Positions 61,018-64,000 of a DNA stretch of 64,000 bases are shown here, one piece after another; the stretch's first letter is position 1; the number at the start of each line of letters is the position of its first letter. This stretch comes from CAYVUB01 sp964454675. Lineage in GTDB: Bacteria; Bacteroidota; Bacteroidia; Flavobacteriales; Flavobacteriaceae. The stretch spans positions 198,587 through 262,586 of the forward strand of contig CAYVUB010000001.1 in assembly GCA_964454675.1 (NCBI GenBank), given 5' to 3'. Under the pieces are notes generated by a model. The model had not been told where the DNA came from, made no database searches, and saw only the letters and a program-made list of their open reading frames with translations. Both the position numbers and the translations under genes were made by a program.

Positions 61018-63891
61018 TTGAGCAAGCAGTCTGAACAAATTTTAGAAGAACAACTCCTTATCCAATTACAAAAATTGGGATACAAATATATTACTATCGC
61101 TGATGAAAAATCTTTGTTGGTAAACCTTAAAACGCAATTAGAAAAGCACAATCATATACAATTTAGCGACAGTGAATTTGAAAAAGTAGTAAACATTCTC
61201 AATAAGGGATCTGTCTTTGAAAAAGCGAAAGTATTAAGAGAAAAGAAGCACCATATCATTAGAGATAATGGCGATAATCTATATTTTGAGTTTCTTAATG
61301 TAGAACATTGGTGTCAGAATGAATATCAGGTTACAAATCAGATTACACAGGAAGGAAAATATCAAAATCGCTATGATGTTACGCTATTGATTAACGGTTT
61401 GCCATTAGTACAAATCGAGCTAAAGCGAAGAGGTTTGGAAATGAAAGAAGCCTTTAATCAAATCAACCGCTATCAAAAACATAGCTTTGGTGCTGGAAAA
61501 GGTTTATTTCACTTTGTACAATTGTTCATTATCAGTAACGGTGTAAATACCAAATATTTTAGCAATTTCGGAACACACAAGCAGGAATATCTTCAAACTT
61601 TTCACTGGACAGATGAACAGAATAATCCACTCAACAATATACTGAATGGTTTTACTGATGCTTTTTTAGAACCTTGTCATATCAGTAAAATGATATGTAA
61701 GTACATTGTGTTGAATGAAACTGCCAAAGCTTTAATGGTGCTTCGACCGTATCAGTACTATGCGGTAGAAAACATTATTAAAAAGGTAAAAGAAAATGAA
61801 ATTCTGAACGGTTATAATATTGAAAAAAACGGTTATATCTGGCATACAACAGGAAGCGGTAAAACCCTAACCAGCTTTAAAGCCAGTCAGATTCTATCTA
61901 ATATTCCAGCTATCAAAAAGGTGGTTTTTGTGGTGGATAGGAAAGATTTAGATTATCAAACCAATCAGGAATATGATAATTTCAGTAAAGGTTCTGTTAG
62001 TTCCGCTACCAATACAGACGATTTAGTTCGAAAATTTAACGATCCCAATGTTCGTATTATTGTTACAACTATCCAAAAGCTGAATAATGCTATTTCCAGT
62101 CGAAATTTAGCCAAAATGAAATCCATTCGAAATGAAAGAATGGTATTTATTTTTGATGAATGTCACCGATCGCAATTTGGTGATACGCATAAAAACATCG
62201 TAAATTATTTTACCAACATTCAGTTGTTTGGTTTTACAGGTACACCTATTTTAGAGAAGAATTCTGACGGAATGAAAACCACGGCAAGTCTTTTTGGAAA
62301 GTGTCTGCATAAATATGTAATTACTGATGCCATACGTGATGAGAATGTGTTGAAATTCTCGGTTGAATACATTCAGACCTTTAAACAGAAAGAACACATC
62401 ATTGATTTAAAAGTGGAGCAAATCAACGAAATAGAAGTCTTTGAAGCTCCTGAACGTAAAGAAGCAATCGTAGATTATATCATTCAGCACCACGATCAGA
62501 AAACACAAAACAAGAAATTCTGTGCGATGATGTGCGTACAGGATATTGATTCAGTCATTCAATACTATGAAATTTTCAATCGTAAAAAATTAAATGGTGA
62601 ACATAATCTTAAAATAACCACTATTTTTAGTTTTGCTCAGAATGAGGAAGAAATGGAAGAACAAGTAGCTGCTCATCAACTTAATATGGCTGCTGAACCT
62701 CAAGCTGAATACGGATATAAACCGCATCGTAGAGAACTATTAGAGAATTATGTACAGGACTTTAATGAATTGTTTGGAGAAAAGCAAAACATCAAAGACA
62801 CAGAAGGATACTACAATTATTACAATGCCGTAGCGAAAAAATCGAAACATCCAAAACACGAAGCGGATATTTTATTAGTTGCCAATATGTTTTTGACAGG
62901 GTTTGATAGTAAATCTTTGAACACCTTATATGTTGATAAAAACCTTCAATATCACGGACTGATACAAGCTTTTAGCCGAACCAACCGTATATTAGATAAG
63001 AACAAAACGCAGGGAAATATCGTATGCTTCCGAAACCTGAAAGACAAAACCGATGAAGCGATTGCTTTGTTCAGCAACAAGGAAGCTATAGACGAAATTA
63101 TCGTTGAGCCTTACGAAGCGTATGTAGAAAAATTCAACGAAGCAACACAAAAATTATTAGAAATCGTTCCGGAAGTTGCATCTGTTGATGGATTATATTC
63201 AGAAGAAGATAAATTACAGTTTATCTTAGCTTTCCGTGCCATGATGCGTTTGCACAAGAAAATGGGCCATTATACGGAGTTTACTTGGGATGATTTACAG
63301 ATTGAAGAACAACTTTTTGCAGATTACACGAGTAAGTATTTGGATTTAAAAGACACATTGGGAGCAGATCCTTCACCTGAAAAAACTTCTATTCTTAATG
63401 ATATAGATTTTGAATTAGAACTGATAAGACGTGATACTATCAACGTTACGTATATTATTCAATTGCTGATTAAATCTGTACAGATGAACGGTCGTTCATC
63501 TCAATCGTCTCAACAGGAAATTTCCAATCTATTAAATACCGAAGTATCGCTAAGAAGCAAAAGAGAATTAATTGAAAAATTTATTCAGGAAAGCCTGCCA
63601 AATATCGAAGATACGGATACTATTCCCGAAGAATTTGAAAAATTCTGGAATATAGAGCAAGAAAAGGCACTTCAGGAACTAGTCAAGGCAGAAAATCTTT
63701 CTGAAGAAAAAACAGAAAGATTGATAGAAAACTATCTTTTTACAGAACGTGAGCCGCTTCGCCAAGAAATTTTAGATTTACGAAAAGAAGGAAGACCAAG
63801 TGTATTAAAGTCTAAAGAAATAGGAGACAGAATCTTAAATAAAATCATAGGTTTTGTAGATACTTTTGTTAATGGGATATCAGGAAATTAA
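61018..63891 (+). CDS. hsdR: type I restriction endonuclease subunit R
   Basis: ATP-driven translocation and cleavage subunit. The protein has 957 residues from TTG 61018; an in-frame stop 13 bases upstream and the family's usual N-terminus (SKQSEQILEEQLL) support this start. The PD-ExK nuclease is Asp120, Glu134, Lys136 (YDVTLLINGLPLVQIELKR). Walker A TTGSGKT is at 277-283, and DECH at 380-383. The helicase C-lobe includes MFLTGFDSKSLNTLYVDK and QAFSRTNRI. A C-terminal helical domain (about 790-957) binds the methylase. The gene appears intact. Confidence 0.95.
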   Translation: MSKQSEQILEEQLLIQLQKLGYKYITIADEKSLLVNLKTQLEKHNHIQFSDSEFEKVVNILNKGSVFEKAKVLREKKHHIIRDNGDNLYFEFLNVEHWCQNEYQVTNQITQEGKYQNRYDVTLLINGLPLVQIELKRRGLEMKEAFNQINRYQKHSFGAGKGLFHFVQLFIISNGVNTKYFSNFGTHKQEYLQTFHWTDEQNNPLNNILNGFTDAFLEPCHISKMICKYIVLNETAKALMVLRPYQYYAVENIIKKVKENEILNGYNIEKNGYIWHTTGSGKTLTSFKASQILSNIPAIKKVVFVVDRKDLDYQTNQEYDNFSKGSVSSATNTDDLVRKFNDPNVRIIVTTIQKLNNAISSRNLAKMKSIRNERMVFIFDECHRSQFGDTHKNIVNYFTNIQLFGFTGTPILEKNSDGMKTTASLFGKCLHKYVITDAIRDENVLKFSVEYIQTFKQKEHIIDLKVEQINEIEVFEAPERKEAIVDYIIQHHDQKTQNKKFCAMMCVQDIDSVIQYYEIFNRKKLNGEHNLKITTIFSFAQNEEEMEEQVAAHQLNMAAEPQAEYGYKPHRRELLENYVQDFNELFGEKQNIKDTEGYYNYYNAVAKKSKHPKHEADILLVANMFLTGFDSKSLNTLYVDKNLQYHGLIQAFSRTNRILDKNKTQGNIVCFRNLKDKTDEAIALFSNKEAIDEIIVEPYEAYVEKFNEATQKLLEIVPEVASVDGLYSEEDKLQFILAFRAMMRLHKKMGHYTEFTWDDLQIEEQLFADYTSKYLDLKDTLGADPSPEKTSILNDIDFELELIRRDTINVTYIIQLLIKSVQMNGRSSQSSQQEISNLLNTEVSLRSKRELIEKFIQESLPNIEDTDTIPEEFEKFWNIEQEKALQELVKAENLSEEKTERLIENYLFTEREPLRQEILDLRKEGRPSVLKSKEIGDRILNKIIGFVDTFVNGISGN

Positions 63892-64000
63892 TGTTTTGAT
63901 GCTCTTTTAAAATTATTTAAGTAATCATTTACGAAAATCAAAAGTATCGTTACCTGACTTTTTTGACAATCTTTATAAAATATTAGTATTCAGCCGATAC

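Noticed and set aside
1..64000. tRNA, rRNA and riboswitch genes.
   Set aside because: None of the familiar conserved arms or motifs was seen on either strand by reading; a covariance-model search was not possible.

Overview
The window is chromosomal DNA of a member of the Bacteroidota, very probably a gliding Flavobacteriaceae. It carries gldJ-porU-porV (gliding and type IX secretion), a FecR/TonB-receptor/sigma-70 triad, TPR-type histidine kinases, Bacteroidota -7 promoter boxes (TAnnTTTG) and AT-rich intergenic DNA. No rRNA, tRNA or CRISPR array was recognised. The genus cannot be fixed from the sequence alone.

Layout. 1-3864: end of a gene of unknown identity, a TonB-receptor-like barrel, a repeat-rich spacer and an amidohydrolase lipoprotein. 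3865-16260: an accessory island. It holds (a) a tightly coupled seven-gene operon of mostly unknown membrane proteins (4482-10621: small soluble protein, DUF4407 protein, a shorter DUF4407-like membrane protein, a membrane-anchored transglutaminase-like protein, a four-helix membrane protein, a lipoprotein, a DUF6804-like protein), (b) a tandem duplication of a KilA-N gene cassette whose DNA-binding halves differ while the C-terminal halves are nearly identical, and (c) an AbiE-type antitoxin/toxin pair behind a row of inverted-repeat operators, the toxin gene being broken by a 51-bp in-frame insert. 16261-28197: core genes murF, gldJ, porU, porV, cdd, pdhA, pdhC. 28504-31813 (minus): an envelope operon of M23 peptidase, MerR regulator, LemA and two TPM proteins. 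32020-38264: alaS, GSCFA protein, lipoprotein, PQQ-like propeller. 38472-43023: two paralogous TPR histidine kinases and one LuxR-type response regulator. 43047-49000: ABC permease, NamZ-like DUF1343 protein, serine hydrolase, GDPD, sterol-desaturase-like protein. 49204-53156: FecR, TonB receptor, sigma factor in an unusual order.

53212-63891 is a second accessory island: a type I restriction-modification locus built for phase variation. It has hsdM, an expressed hsdS, an inverted silent hsdS, a tyrosine recombinase and hsdR. Perfect inverted repeats (15 bp and 27 bp) lie at matching places in the two hsdS genes. A further perfect 14-bp inverted repeat brackets a promoter-like sequence just before hsdR, next to the recombinase, which looks like an invertible promoter. 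A Fic gene with its own twin-palindrome operator and two REP-associated (RAYT-type) transposases are embedded in this locus.

A theme through the window is small repeats entering genes. REP-like elements typical of the intergenic regions are found in frame inside the pyruvate dehydrogenase E2 linkers (twice), a GSCFA protein, a NamZ-like protein and both RAYT genes. In the RAYT genes the inserted sequence is a 28-bp palindrome, which may be the substrate of the encoded enzyme.
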